Shown piece by piece: positions 43,770-53,476 of a stretch of DNA of 64,000 bases. This DNA is from an uncultured Spirochaetaceae bacterium. GTDB taxonomy: Bacteria; Spirochaetota; Spirochaetia; Sphaerochaetales; Sphaerochaetaceae. The stretch is taken from positions 1 to 64,000 of the forward strand of contig CALXLE010000099.1 in the NCBI GenBank assembly GCA_944389115.1. The letters run 5' to 3'. Made by a program: the position numbers and the translations under genes. The stretch's first letter is position 1. Each line of letters opens with the position of its first letter. Under the pieces are notes generated by a model, which did no database searches, had not been told where the DNA came from, and saw nothing but the letters and a program-made list of their open reading frames with translations.

Positions 43770-45242
43770 TCAGAGCGAATACATCGGAACCGAGATATCG
43801 ACAAGCTTATGCCACTTCTCATAGAGCTCCATATATTTCTTATGGTTCTCCATGTCAGGCATTGCGCTCTTTGATGGATCGAATGCGATATGCTCCTCTG
43901 CAATCTCCTTTATGTCGCCACCCTCGGCAAGCCAGAGTCCCTGGAGAGCCGACCCGAGAGCTGCAGCCTCAGAGGAGACTGGAACACGGACAGGACAGCC
44001 GGACATATCTGCGACAAGCTGTCTCCAGAACGGGCTCTTTGAGCCACCGCCAGTAAGCGTAATCGAATCGACGGCAATACCATTCTCACGGAAAGCCTCA
44101 AGTCCGAGCAGGAACTCGAACGTAACACCCTCAAGCGTTGCCCTTGCAATATTCCCAGCCTTGACGTTATCCGGAGTCATCCCAAAAAGGACACCCTTAC
44201 CATCCGGAAGGTCAGGAATCCTCTCTCCATTGAAGAACGGCAGCATCATGAGACCTTCTGAGCCGATAGGTGCCTTCTCTGCCTCTCCGTCGAAAGCTTT
44301 GACATCAAAGCCCATGAAACCCCTCATGATCTCGGAAGCAACGGTACAGTTCATCGTGCAGAGAAGCGGAAGCCATGTGCCATGCGATGAGCAGAATGAG
44401 GCAAGTCTGTTCTCCTTGTCATGGAAGGCATGGGAAACAGATGAGAAGAGCGTGCCCGATGTACCGAGGCTCATCGTAACAGCACCATCTGCGACAGCGC
44501 CTGTTCCAATCGCGCTCATCATATTGTCTCCGCCGCCCGATGCAACGGAGCAATCCTCGGAAAGTCCGAGATCGGAAGCTGTCTCCTTCTTTACCTTGCC
44601 GATGATCCCTGGCGCTGGAAGAATCGGAGGAAGCTTATCGATCAGATCCGGAGAGATTGCTGCGACAGCATCCTTGTCCCATGTTCCCTTGAAGATGTCC
44701 ATAAGTCCAGTACCGGATGCATCCCCCCTCTCCATCACTCTCTCACCGGTAAGGTAGAAGTTGAGATAATCATGGGGAAGCATGACCGTTGCCATCTTCT
44801 CGTAGAGATCGGGGTGGTTCTTCCTGAACCAGAGGATCTTGCTTGCCGTATACCCTGGAAGGATTGGATTGCCGATTCTTTCGGAAAGGGCCTTCCTTCC
44901 TCCGAGCTTCTCCTCTATCTCATAGCACTCCGGAGCGGTTGAGGTATCGCACCAGAGCTTGACGCTGTAGAGGACGGAGCCATCGGCGGCAACTGGAACA
45001 AATCCATGCTGCTGACCTGAAACGGATATGACTCCGATCTTCTTCCTGATATCCGCCGGAACCGCCAAGAAGCACTTCCTGACAGCATCCGTCCACCATG
45101 AAGCCTTCTGCTCCCTCACGCCCCCATCACCTACGATCAGTTCCAGAGGCTCTGCATGGGAGGCTATGATCTCCTTGCTGCTGCTATCGTAAACGATTAC
45201 CTTGATGCTCTGTGTTCCTGCATCGATTCCGGCTGCGATCAT
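43770..45242 (-). CDS. xylB: FGGY-family sugar kinase (xylulokinase-like)
   Basis: 490 aa from ATG 45242, chosen for AAGGAGGAAGAG upstream; a longer frame overlaps the isomerase gene. The N-terminal phosphate-binding GIDAGTQSIKVIVYD, the SGQQHGFV substrate loop and TLTGGGSKSPFWRQL mark an FGGY kinase, closest in pattern to xylulokinase. It phosphorylates the ketose made by the isomerase encoded just upstream. Substrate could be xylulose, ribulose or another ketopentose; the isomerase partner points away from D-xylose itself. Confidence 0.85.
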   Translation of the reverse strand: MIAAGIDAGTQSIKVIVYDSSSKEIIASHAEPLELIVGDGGVREQKASWWTDAVRKCFLAVPADIRKKIGVISVSGQQHGFVPVAADGSVLYSVKLWCDTSTAPECYEIEEKLGGRKALSERIGNPILPGYTASKILWFRKNHPDLYEKMATVMLPHDYLNFYLTGERVMERGDASGTGLMDIFKGTWDKDAVAAISPDLIDKLPPILPAPGIIGKVKKETASDLGLSEDCSVASGGGDNMMSAIGTGAVADGAVTMSLGTSGTLFSSVSHAFHDKENRLASFCSSHGTWLPLLCTMNCTVASEIMRGFMGFDVKAFDGEAEKAPIGSEGLMMLPFFNGERIPDLPDGKGVLFGMTPDNVKAGNIARATLEGVTFEFLLGLEAFRENGIAVDSITLTGGGSKSPFWRQLVADMSGCPVRVPVSSEAAALGSALQGLWLAEGGDIKEIAEEHIAFDPSKSAMPDMENHKKYMELYEKWHKLVDISVPMYSL

Positions 45243-45252
45243 CTCTTCCTCC

Positions 45253-46734
45253 TTAGAATGGGCACTCGTCGCTATAGAGCATGCTCTTAGGCTGGTTGAA
45301 TGCAATATCCTTCACGCCGAGATATGTGAAAATGGCATGGAGAGCCTTTCCGGCATGGCCGAATGCAACCGCGCCATGGTGCGGATATCTCTTTCCGATA
45401 AGCACGTGGCGATAGAACCTGCCCATCTCGTGGATAGCGAATATACCGATTCCTCCGAAGCTCCTTGTCTTCACAGGCAGGACCTCTCCCTGGCAGATAT
45501 ATGCCTGGAGCGATGTATCCGCGTTGGAATGGAGGCGGAAGAACGTAATCTCGCCAGGAGCGATATCACCCTCAAGCGTACCTCTTGTGAAGTCCGGAGT
45601 ATTGCCATTCTCCAGGATTCTGTTCTGGATGAGCTGGTACTTTATAGCTCCGCCTGAGAGACGGCAGAACGGTGTATTTCCGCAATGGAAGCCCATGAAT
45701 GTATCCTCGAGAGTGTAATCATACTTACCCTTGATCTCAGACTCATACATGTCGCGTGGAACGGTATTGTTTATATCAAGAAGCGTGACAGGTGCGCCTG
45801 TAACACATGTTCCGATATACTCGGAGAGTGCTCCATAGATATCGACCTCGCAAGCTACAGGGATACCGCGTGATGCAAGGCGTGAGTTGACATAGCATGG
45901 CTCGAATCCGAATTCCTTCGGGAATGCAGGCCAGCACTTGTCAGCGAATACGACATACTTCCTTGCACCCTTATGTGTCTCCGCCCAGTCAAGGAGCGTA
46001 AGCTCAAACTGAGCCATGCGCGGAAGGAGATCTGGATATGTATCGCCTGTTCCGAGCTCTGCAGCCATTTCCTTTACGATGCCATCGATTCTCTTGTCAC
46101 CATTGTGGTCACGGTAAGATACAAGAAGATCAAGCTCGCTGTTCTCCTCGATCTCGATGCCAAGGTCATACAGCGCCTTGATAGGAGCGTTGCAGGCGAA
46201 GAAATCCTGCGGGCGTGGTCCGAATGTGATGATCTTAAGGTTCTTCACTCCGATGATTGTCCTTGCGACAGGAATGAAGTCCGCAATCATCGATGCGCAT
46301 GAAGCAGCGTCACCGACCGGATACTCCGGTATGTATGCGGCAAGCTTCCTAAGTCCGAGGTTGTATGAGCAGTTGAGCATTCCGCAGTATGCATCGCCAC
46401 GGCCGTTGATGAGGTTGTCTCCCCTCTCCTCTGCTGCAGCCATGTACATGACAGGGCCATCGAAGTACTTCGCGATAAGCGTTTCCGGAGTCTCAGGTCC
46501 GAAATTGCCAAGGAATACAGCGAGAGCATTGCATCCAGCAGCCTTGACCTCATCAATTGCCTTGAGGGCATCATTCTCATTCTCCACAACTGTAGGGGCC
46601 TCAAAGACCTCTATGCCGAGCTTTCTGCACTCATCGCCTATTGCCTTTCTTCTATTCTCTGAGATAGAGATAACAAAGCAGTCCCTGCTGACTGCGATCA
46701 TACCAAGTTTAACGTCTGGTATATTCCCTGCCAT
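45253..46734 (-). CDS. L-fucose isomerase-family sugar isomerase
   Basis: 493 aa, slightly shorter than E. coli FucI. The family's C-terminal metal-site context is visible: TFMGFHCGNTPFCRL, and GKRYPHHGAVAFGHAGKAL near the end. The N-terminal part reads LGNFGPETPETLIAKYFDG. Such enzymes convert aldoses (L-fucose, D-arabinose and relatives) to ketoses in the cytoplasm. AGGAGGAAGTT precedes the ATG. It is followed ten bases later by the FGGY kinase, so the pair forms a short catabolic operon under the LacI regulator. Confidence 0.85.
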   Translation of the reverse strand: MAGNIPDVKLGMIAVSRDCFVISISENRRKAIGDECRKLGIEVFEAPTVVENENDALKAIDEVKAAGCNALAVFLGNFGPETPETLIAKYFDGPVMYMAAAEERGDNLINGRGDAYCGMLNCSYNLGLRKLAAYIPEYPVGDAASCASMIADFIPVARTIIGVKNLKIITFGPRPQDFFACNAPIKALYDLGIEIEENSELDLLVSYRDHNGDKRIDGIVKEMAAELGTGDTYPDLLPRMAQFELTLLDWAETHKGARKYVVFADKCWPAFPKEFGFEPCYVNSRLASRGIPVACEVDIYGALSEYIGTCVTGAPVTLLDINNTVPRDMYESEIKGKYDYTLEDTFMGFHCGNTPFCRLSGGAIKYQLIQNRILENGNTPDFTRGTLEGDIAPGEITFFRLHSNADTSLQAYICQGEVLPVKTRSFGGIGIFAIHEMGRFYRHVLIGKRYPHHGAVAFGHAGKALHAIFTYLGVKDIAFNQPKSMLYSDECPF

Positions 46735-46749
46735 AACTTCCTCCTCAGC

Positions 46750-46769
46750 ATGCGTGTTCGAGCACGCAT
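46750..46769. promoter_or_regulatory. LacI-family operator candidate
   Basis: ATGCGTG-TTCGAG-CACGCAT is a 20-bp palindrome, perfect except for one pair next to the centre, with the central CG typical of LacI-family operators. It lies just downstream of the -10 of the isomerase operon. Confidence 0.7.
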
Positions 46770-46780
46770 CGTTATTCTTA

Positions 46781-46808
46781 ATACTATCCTTCTATGACAA
46801 GAAGTCAA
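46781..46808 (-). promoter_or_regulatory. Promoter of the isomerase-kinase operon
   Basis: TTGACT (46808-46803), 16-base spacer, TAGTAT (46786-46781). Transcription would start at the edge of the palindrome, so a bound repressor would block it. Confidence 0.6.
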
Positions 46809-46887
46809 GCTTTTTCTGATTATACTACTGAAATAGCCAGTTGTGATAAGGGAAATACCGCTTTCAGGAAGATTGGCGAGGCTTGAG

Positions 46888-47334
46888 TCAGGCCATGCCG
46901 CCGGGGAACAAGGCCCGGATGATCTCCTCCTGCCTCATGAGCATCGGCTCTGAAGAGAAGTCATTGGTCTTATGGTCATAGCCCTGGAGATGCAGTATGC
47001 CATGAACGAGAAGCCTGAAGAGCTCCTCATCCTCGGAAACAGAGAACTCTGAGGCATTCCTTCTCATCGCATCCATAGATATGAACATGTCGCCAAGCTC
47101 CTTCTCCTCTCCGGGGAACGAAGGGAACTCCTCTCCATCGAGAATGCGGAATGTGAGGATATCCGTAGGCTCATCCTTATCCCTGTAGTCCCTGTTAAGA
47201 GCCTTTATCTCATCATCGGTAACGAAGTGGACGGAGAACTCTCCATCCTCCCCCAGATAGCCCAGTATCATGTCGAGGCTTCCCGCAACATCCTTGCCTT
47301 CCGCCATTCCATGCTCATCTTCAATAAAGTACAT
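46888..47334 (-). CDS. ybeY: Endoribonuclease YbeY (rRNA maturation)
   Basis: 148 aa, the normal length. The metal-binding signature HGILHLQGYDH (HGxLHLxGYDH) is intact, and the upstream LNRDYRDKDEPTDILTF is typical. YbeY acts in 16S rRNA 3' processing and ribosome quality control. It begins just after the 7TM-HD gene, with AAGGA overlapping that gene's end. Confidence 0.95.
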   Translation of the reverse strand: MYFIEDEHGMAEGKDVAGSLDMILGYLGEDGEFSVHFVTDDEIKALNRDYRDKDEPTDILTFRILDGEEFPSFPGEEKELGDMFISMDAMRRNASEFSVSEDEELFRLLVHGILHLQGYDHKTNDFSSEPMLMRQEEIIRALFPGGMA

Positions 47335-47335
47335 A

Positions 47336-49528
47336 TCAGTCCTTCTCGTATTCGATTCTCTGGTGGTCGCGCCCCATCAGGTAGAGGATGAAAGCTTCCT
47401 TGATCTTATCAAGGTCATTGATCGTAAGCTGGCTGTTGTTAAGCTGCTTATAGTTCATCTTATCGATGATGATTGAATTGATAAGCTTCTCGTACTTCTG
47501 GTGGTTTGGATTCTTCAGCGTTCTTGTCGCGGCCTCTGAGCAGTCAGCGAGCATAACGACAGCGCTCTCAGGAGTCGCAGGAATGCGTCCCGTATACCTG
47601 AAATCCTCTTCGCTCACCACCAGTGATTTATCCTTTGCCTCCCTTACGGCCTCATTGTAGAAGTACTTTATGAGATCATTGCCATGATGCTCGGAGATTA
47701 TATCGATAACCTCCTGCGGGAGTCCTATCTCCTTGGCTTTCTCAACACCTAGCTTCACATGGGACTTTATTATAGCAGCGGAGAGCGTCTTGTTGATCTC
47801 ATCATGGACATTGCGCCCATTCTGGTTCTCTATGAAGTACTCTGGATGCTCGGCCTTGCCGACATCATGGTAAAGCCCTCCTACCCTGGCAAGCTCCGCA
47901 TTGGCTCCAATCGCTTTGCACGCATCATAGGCCATCTCCGCAACATTCTTCGAATGGTTGAAAGTGCCGGGAGCAACCTGGCTGAGCCTGTTAAGCGTAG
48001 GCGTATCGGTGAACGAAAGCTCGTGCAGCCTGTACGAAGTAGGAACATTGAATACCTTCTCCGCAATCGGAAGGATTATGGAAAGAAGGATGAATGAGAT
48101 GACAACATTGATCATCGAGACGAGGACATTCGTCATTATCATGGAATAGGACTGGCTGTAGATTACGGAGACAAGCAGCGTGACGACAGCTGCCGTAAGC
48201 GACGAGAACAGTGTCTGATAGATGATATCCATTCTCTCATTGCCCGATCTCATGAAGAGCATGGAACAGACTATCAGGACAATCAGGTAGAAGAACGTGA
48301 AGCTCCTCGAGCCTGGATAGATCACTGCACAGCCCGATAGCAATAACCCAAGAGAGAATCCTATCCTCTTCCTGCCGGTAACAGCTGCGGAAAAGAGCGG
48401 GAGGAACAGGAATGGAAGGAACGGGTCCACATAGCGTACTCCGTCAAGGGCAAGCGCGAGGACCATAAGGTATGAGAGTGTCAGCGTGAATATCGTTGCG
48501 ACAAGGAACAGAGTGAGATACAGAAACAGCCTGTACCGGTATGGTATGAAGTAGAAAAGGAGGAATACGGTCATTATTATGAAGGCCGCGATATATACCA
48601 TATATCCGAAAGCCCTGGCTGGCGGTATTGATACAACGGCATTCTCCCTCATCCTCTCTATCGTCCTGAGCTGCTGATCGGTCACGATCGTATCGCGGCG
48701 GAGGATGTAATCACCTTCATTGACCTCAATCAGCACAGGGGGAACGGTCTCTGCAGCATTTTCCCTCATCGCAACGGTAAGGACCGAGTCATAATCAACA
48801 TTCGGGGTGACGATCATGGCAACGATATCCGCAGCGAGATCAGCATTGCCGCTCTCGATATCAGGATAGAACTCGCTTATCCACCCGATGACATACCTGT
48901 ACACCTCAGAAAGCGTCACAGCCTCATCGATCGGTATGACAGCCCCTGCATGCGCGAACGGAACTCCGGATGGCTCTATCTCGATGCGGGTATAGCCCCC
49001 GCTTCCAGCGGCCTGTATCCCATCGTCACTGAATATTCCATCGCTTACAAGCTCAGATATGCAATCTGAGACAAGCGACAGGACCATGGTGGCGGAATCA
49101 CCGGAGAGGGATTTGAGACGGGCAATCGCATCGCTGTCGAGATGCATACCATTCTCTTCGAAAAATGATGAGAGATTGCCAGATGCGTATGCCTGGCTGA
49201 AATCATTGAATCTCGTCCTCATCGCTATAGATGAGGATACGGAGTATGAGAACTGCGGAAGGATGCTCTCCGCGGCACGCTTCACGACATCGTTTGTCGC
49301 GACCTCATCGACATATGAGAAATCCGCAGGTGCGATCACATCCTCATCCGAAAGCTCCCCTGCCCGGTACTCCCTCGAGATATTCAGGACGAATGCAGGG
49401 TTCGCGGAAAGAAGCAGTGGGAATATTATACCCGCCGCTCCTGCAAGGAAGATAAGAATGAAAAGCACTGCCTTCTGCTTTGCAGAGAATACAGCAAGCG
49501 AATCGGCAATCATTCTAGTGCTCTTCAT
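47336..49528 (-). CDS. 7TM-HD membrane phosphodiesterase (PgpH/YqfF-like)
   Basis: 730 aa from ATG 49528, six bases after GGAGG (an ATG lies next to it at 49531). The order is one N-terminal membrane helix, a large extracytoplasmic 7TM-HDED domain (about residues 55-300), seven membrane helices, and a cytoplasmic HD domain with VGGLYHDVGKAEHPEYFIEN and SEHHGNDLIKYFYNEA. In Firmicutes this family hydrolyses cyclic di-AMP; the spirochaete protein is presumed similar. It overlaps phoH by 14 bases and precedes ybeY, a conserved grouping in bacteria. Confidence 0.88.
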   Translation of the reverse strand: MKSTRMIADSLAVFSAKQKAVLFILIFLAGAAGIIFPLLLSANPAFVLNISREYRAGELSDEDVIAPADFSYVDEVATNDVVKRAAESILPQFSYSVSSSIAMRTRFNDFSQAYASGNLSSFFEENGMHLDSDAIARLKSLSGDSATMVLSLVSDCISELVSDGIFSDDGIQAAGSGGYTRIEIEPSGVPFAHAGAVIPIDEAVTLSEVYRYVIGWISEFYPDIESGNADLAADIVAMIVTPNVDYDSVLTVAMRENAAETVPPVLIEVNEGDYILRRDTIVTDQQLRTIERMRENAVVSIPPARAFGYMVYIAAFIIMTVFLLFYFIPYRYRLFLYLTLFLVATIFTLTLSYLMVLALALDGVRYVDPFLPFLFLPLFSAAVTGRKRIGFSLGLLLSGCAVIYPGSRSFTFFYLIVLIVCSMLFMRSGNERMDIIYQTLFSSLTAAVVTLLVSVIYSQSYSMIMTNVLVSMINVVISFILLSIILPIAEKVFNVPTSYRLHELSFTDTPTLNRLSQVAPGTFNHSKNVAEMAYDACKAIGANAELARVGGLYHDVGKAEHPEYFIENQNGRNVHDEINKTLSAAIIKSHVKLGVEKAKEIGLPQEVIDIISEHHGNDLIKYFYNEAVREAKDKSLVVSEEDFRYTGRIPATPESAVVMLADCSEAATRTLKNPNHQKYEKLINSIIIDKMNYKQLNNSQLTINDLDKIKEAFILYLMGRDHQRIEYEKD

Positions 49529-50459
49529 CATTCCCCTCCGAATATGCTCTAACAATATCCCTCACGATGCGGGACCGTATAGTATCACTATGAGTGAATC
49601 TTATCACGGAAATCCCCTCGATACCACCAAGCAGGGATGCAGCCTCCTCAAGTCCGGACTCCGATCGTCTCGAGAGATCTATCTGCGAGGGATCGCCCGA
49701 GACTATGGCCTGGCTGTTTTCGCCAAGACGCGTGAGGAACATCTTCATCTGGGACCTTGATGCATTCTGTGCCTCATCCAGTATCATGACGGCATTATTG
49801 ACGGACCTGCCTCGCATATATGCAAGAGGAGCGACCTCTATCGTCCCCGTATCCTCAAGTCTCTTTATCTGCTGTGGGTGGAGAACATACTCCATCGCAT
49901 CATACAGCGGTCTGAGATAAGGGCTCAGCTTCTGCTGCAGATCGCCGGGGAGGAAGCCCAGGGATTCACCTGCCTCGACTACAGGACGAGCCAGAAGAAG
50001 CTTGCTTCGCCGTCCTGACAGCACCTCGGAAAGTGCCCAGATTATCGATAGGAATGTCTTTCCCGTTCCAGCAGGTCCAAGTGCGAGGACCACGGAATCG
50101 CTGCGGAGCGCACTTATGAAGCGCCTCTGGGCCGCGCTCTTAGGATAAACGGATCGTCCCTGTACAGCGATAAAGCTCTTTTCAGCCCCTACCTCAGCAT
50201 CAGGATTGGAAAGAAGCTGGTACTCCATGAATATCTCAGGCTCTGCAAGCACCCCGCCCCTCTCCGACAGCTTTTCAAGCCGCTTCATAAGCGGTATGAA
50301 CAGTGGGGATTCCGAGGATGCTGCAATCGATGTACCCCTTACGGAGAGATCTGTTCTGAGCAGTGCCTCAAGGTATGGGAGGTTGCAGTCATTTGGTCCG
50401 AGCACTGCGGAAGCGGCCTCGGGCGTGAATACATAGCTTTCCATTATTTCTGTCTCCAT
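49515..50459 (-). CDS. phoH: PhoH-like ATPase
   Basis: About 314 aa. ATG 50459 (after AGAGGA) and ATG 50444 (after GGAG, overlapping the lptD stop) are both plausible starts. Walker A is LGPAGTGKTFL, followed by LLARPVVEAGESLGFLPGDL, the Walker B VMILDEAQNASRSQMKMFLTR and AIVSGDPSQIDL. This is the PhoH/YbeZ set of motifs. It usually works with YbeY in RNA metabolism, and ybeY is two genes downstream here. Confidence 0.93.
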   Translation of the reverse strand: METEIMESYVFTPEAASAVLGPNDCNLPYLEALLRTDLSVRGTSIAASSESPLFIPLMKRLEKLSERGGVLAEPEIFMEYQLLSNPDAEVGAEKSFIAVQGRSVYPKSAAQRRFISALRSDSVVLALGPAGTGKTFLSIIWALSEVLSGRRSKLLLARPVVEAGESLGFLPGDLQQKLSPYLRPLYDAMEYVLHPQQIKRLEDTGTIEVAPLAYMRGRSVNNAVMILDEAQNASRSQMKMFLTRLGENSQAIVSGDPSQIDLSRRSESGLEEAASLLGGIEGISVIRFTHSDTIRSRIVRDIVRAYSEGNDEEH

Positions 50460-53400
50460 GATCCATTCCTCTCTTCCCATGTCTGGTCAATCTTCAGGTC
50501 AGGTATTGTCTTCCAGCTGAGGTATATCGAGAACTCAGGCACAAACTCATAGGAATCTCCGTTGAGGAGGACCTCCGCTGAGTACTTTACATTGAGATTC
50601 CAGTCATCCATGTAGTGGATTATCTCAAGGGCGCACTCATCAAGTACGAAGTTCGTGTTGTAACGTCCGTTGCCGAAAAAGTCGAATGACTGCCAGAGAT
50701 CATTGAAGAACTCCGATACAGAGAATGATCCCGTCCTGAAGTAATCATAGAATCCATTGTTGGATGAAGTGAATGAGAACTTGAAATCGAGGAACTCCGC
50801 AATGCGGAATGTAAATGATGGTGTAATCGTGAACGATGCAGCATATGGATTGTTCATGTCCATCTCGAATGACGCCTGCAGGCCGAAGCCGAAATACAGC
50901 CTTCCCTTCCAGAGCTGGAAGAAGACATTATCCACATCGGCATGTGCCTCGATAGCACTGAAGGAAAGATTCTCAGCTGGTCCTGCCCATTCGAGCATTA
51001 TATCGAAATACGGGATTTTGAGCGTCGCGCTTATCGCATTGAAATAATGGTTGTATCCGGCACTCTCGTATTCATAATCAACGAATCCGGTAATGGACCA
51101 GTTCTTGTCCGCCGTACGCAGGGAAAGGGATGCCGTACCGTAGAACGGCGCCATGAAATCGCTGCTGTCAAAATCAGCGGACTGGTACTTGAGCGATATC
51201 GATGAGGTTATGTATGTGCCATTATAGCCTGCCGAAAGCTCAATGAGGTCGCTGAGGAAATCACCTGTATCATCATCCTCCAGAAAGCTCCATGAGAATG
51301 ACAGGGCGAATGGACCATAGCTGTAGGAGAACTTCGGAATAAGCGATGCAGAGAGAGGTGGCAGTCTGTATGTGATAGCAGGGGTGAATGTGCCATACTC
51401 CGTCTGGAAAGCCTTCGAGAACCCTATCGAATGGCTTGTGACAGTATCTCTGTCCCACCCAGGGTTGAGCATCGTCACATCCTCTACACTTCCCTGCGTG
51501 ACGCTTCTGAGATTCATCAGCTTCGTTGAGAGACTGTACTGAAGACCGATGAACGGAAGCGAAAGCGATACGTCGGAATTCACGGAGGTGTTCTCAGTCA
51601 CTATCGATGCGCGGTGGCGGTCCTCCACCATGTATGAATAGGATGGTGTGAATATTGCATCGAGCGATACATAATCGGCCATGTCGGCTTCGAATGTGAG
51701 ACGGGCTGCGCTGTCCGATGAGAAGCTCCCATCCGTTGTATCTCCATTCGCATCGAATTCATAGGTATTGCTCAGGCTTTCTGAGAGCGAGTACTTGAGC
51801 GAAACATTGAACTCCTTGCCGGCAGCCTGTGCTGCGGCCCTCTCCTCCGCCTTGTATATATCATATAGGAGCGGATCGGAAAGCAGATGGAGATCAGTGA
51901 TATCCGTCTCCTCCTCTTCTGTGGCATTGATCACCGAGCCAGCTGTCCCGGAAAGCGAGAAGAGCGTACCGGAAAGGGACATCCCGAACTCCGGAAGAAT
52001 AGCCTCTTCCATATAGAACTTCTTCTCAGATGAAGACCAGCGGTAATCTGCCGCGATATTCGTATCTGTTATCCTGAAGGAATCTACGAATCCATTGTGA
52101 TACTCGGAAGGGAGCGTGTAATTGAAGTCGAGCGTCCTTGAGAATGTTGATATCGAGGAATTGTAATCCTCCGGGAATTCCGCTGGCTGTATTACCGACA
52201 TTATCGAGAAGCCGGAGACTCTATTGCCGAAGTCCTGGAGCACCCTGTTATCCGAATAGAAAGGAACGGAGAGCTCTGTCGTGACCCCGAAATTCTCATA
52301 TGAGAGCGTATTCTGCCCGTAATACCGGAAGTTCTTCACCCCGTAGTTCTCATTCGCATGGGACACAGCTATACCGTTGAAGAATGAGAGGGAGAGCGTG
52401 CCATCGAAGAAATTCAATACACCATCAATACCAAGATGGACACCTGTGCTCGCATATGCATCGGCCATGATAGCAAAATATGACGAGGAATCTTTGGCCC
52501 ACTGCTGCAGCGGTGTAAGCGGTTCTTTGGCGGAATAATATGCTCCATATGGCTGCAGATCGCCTCCGGAATCACTGGATGAGAGCATGGACATGAAGGA
52601 TGAATCATCCCCTGATTCCTGCACTTTCGATGATGATCCGAATATCTCGAATGTCGTATTGAGGAATGCGCCTTTCGATGAGGAGAATCCGAATGATGGG
52701 TTGCCAACGACACGGGAACCTGGGAAGAAGAAATATGGAAGGTAGAGTATCGGAACACGGCCTATCGAGAGGTAGGCATTGGAGATGAACATATCCGACC
52801 CAGGCAGCATCGCTATCGTTGATGCGGTTATCGATGAATGCGGATCTTCGGCCGCAGAGCCGATCCTTCCGCCTTCATAGAGGATGGATCCTCCAGGGGT
52901 ATATGTGAATGTCTCTCCTGAGGTGAAGATCGTAACACCCTCCGCTCCATCAGTGCCCTCCCTTACTGTCGAGGTGGTGGCATTGGATACCTTTATCTCG
53001 CCGGAATCCCAGAACACTGAGACGATATCCGCATTGATATCATCGATTGAGGCATTGGGGCTGTCACTGTGATAATGGACGTTATCAAGCGCCGAAAGAT
53101 GGCTGTTATCCGTATCGATGATTATCGTATCGGCACTGAGGTCCGAGACGATGCCGTTTCTGTCGGTGAAGGATATCGAGGCATTACCGGTAAGCACGAA
53201 GCTTCCGGAATCGGAAAGCAGGTTCTCCGCCTGAAGGATATCGAGTGTGAAATCGCCGGCATCAGATGGGATTTCCTCAGCATAGGCTTCAAGTCCTTCA
53301 TACTGATATAGCGCATCCTGAATCGCTTCTCTCGTTCCATCGGACGGAAGGCCCCTCAGCTCCGCCATATTCCTCAGTTCATCATCCGTAGCGAAATAAA

Positions 53401-53476
53401 TCGTTCCCGCAGTTACTGCGGAAAGCGCCATCGATACAGAAATGAGGATGATAAGGAGAGCCGAAAGCCTATGCAT
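50444..53476 (-). CDS. lptD: LptD/OstA-like outer-membrane protein
   Basis: 1010 aa. A signal peptide (residues 1-24) is followed by an OstA-type beta-jellyroll region (about 75-225; ILQAENLLSDSGSFVLTG, LSALDNVHYHSDSPNA). Then comes the LptD-like YLSIGRVPILYLPYFFFPGS and a long C-terminal region of alternating aromatic and polar beta strands consistent with a barrel. LptD inserts lipopolysaccharide into the outer leaflet. Many spirochaetes lack classical LPS, so it may handle another glycolipid. It starts directly after the uvrA stop (TAAATG). Confidence 0.82.
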   Translation of the reverse strand: MHRLSALLIILISVSMALSAVTAGTIYFATDDELRNMAELRGLPSDGTREAIQDALYQYEGLEAYAEEIPSDAGDFTLDILQAENLLSDSGSFVLTGNASISFTDRNGIVSDLSADTIIIDTDNSHLSALDNVHYHSDSPNASIDDINADIVSVFWDSGEIKVSNATTSTVREGTDGAEGVTIFTSGETFTYTPGGSILYEGGRIGSAAEDPHSSITASTIAMLPGSDMFISNAYLSIGRVPILYLPYFFFPGSRVVGNPSFGFSSSKGAFLNTTFEIFGSSSKVQESGDDSSFMSMLSSSDSGGDLQPYGAYYSAKEPLTPLQQWAKDSSSYFAIMADAYASTGVHLGIDGVLNFFDGTLSLSFFNGIAVSHANENYGVKNFRYYGQNTLSYENFGVTTELSVPFYSDNRVLQDFGNRVSGFSIMSVIQPAEFPEDYNSSISTFSRTLDFNYTLPSEYHNGFVDSFRITDTNIAADYRWSSSEKKFYMEEAILPEFGMSLSGTLFSLSGTAGSVINATEEEETDITDLHLLSDPLLYDIYKAEERAAAQAAGKEFNVSLKYSLSESLSNTYEFDANGDTTDGSFSSDSAARLTFEADMADYVSLDAIFTPSYSYMVEDRHRASIVTENTSVNSDVSLSLPFIGLQYSLSTKLMNLRSVTQGSVEDVTMLNPGWDRDTVTSHSIGFSKAFQTEYGTFTPAITYRLPPLSASLIPKFSYSYGPFALSFSWSFLEDDDTGDFLSDLIELSAGYNGTYITSSISLKYQSADFDSSDFMAPFYGTASLSLRTADKNWSITGFVDYEYESAGYNHYFNAISATLKIPYFDIMLEWAGPAENLSFSAIEAHADVDNVFFQLWKGRLYFGFGLQASFEMDMNNPYAASFTITPSFTFRIAEFLDFKFSFTSSNNGFYDYFRTGSFSVSEFFNDLWQSFDFFGNGRYNTNFVLDECALEIIHYMDDWNLNVKYSAEVLLNGDSYEFVPEFSIYLSWKTIPDLKIDQTWEERNGSWRQK

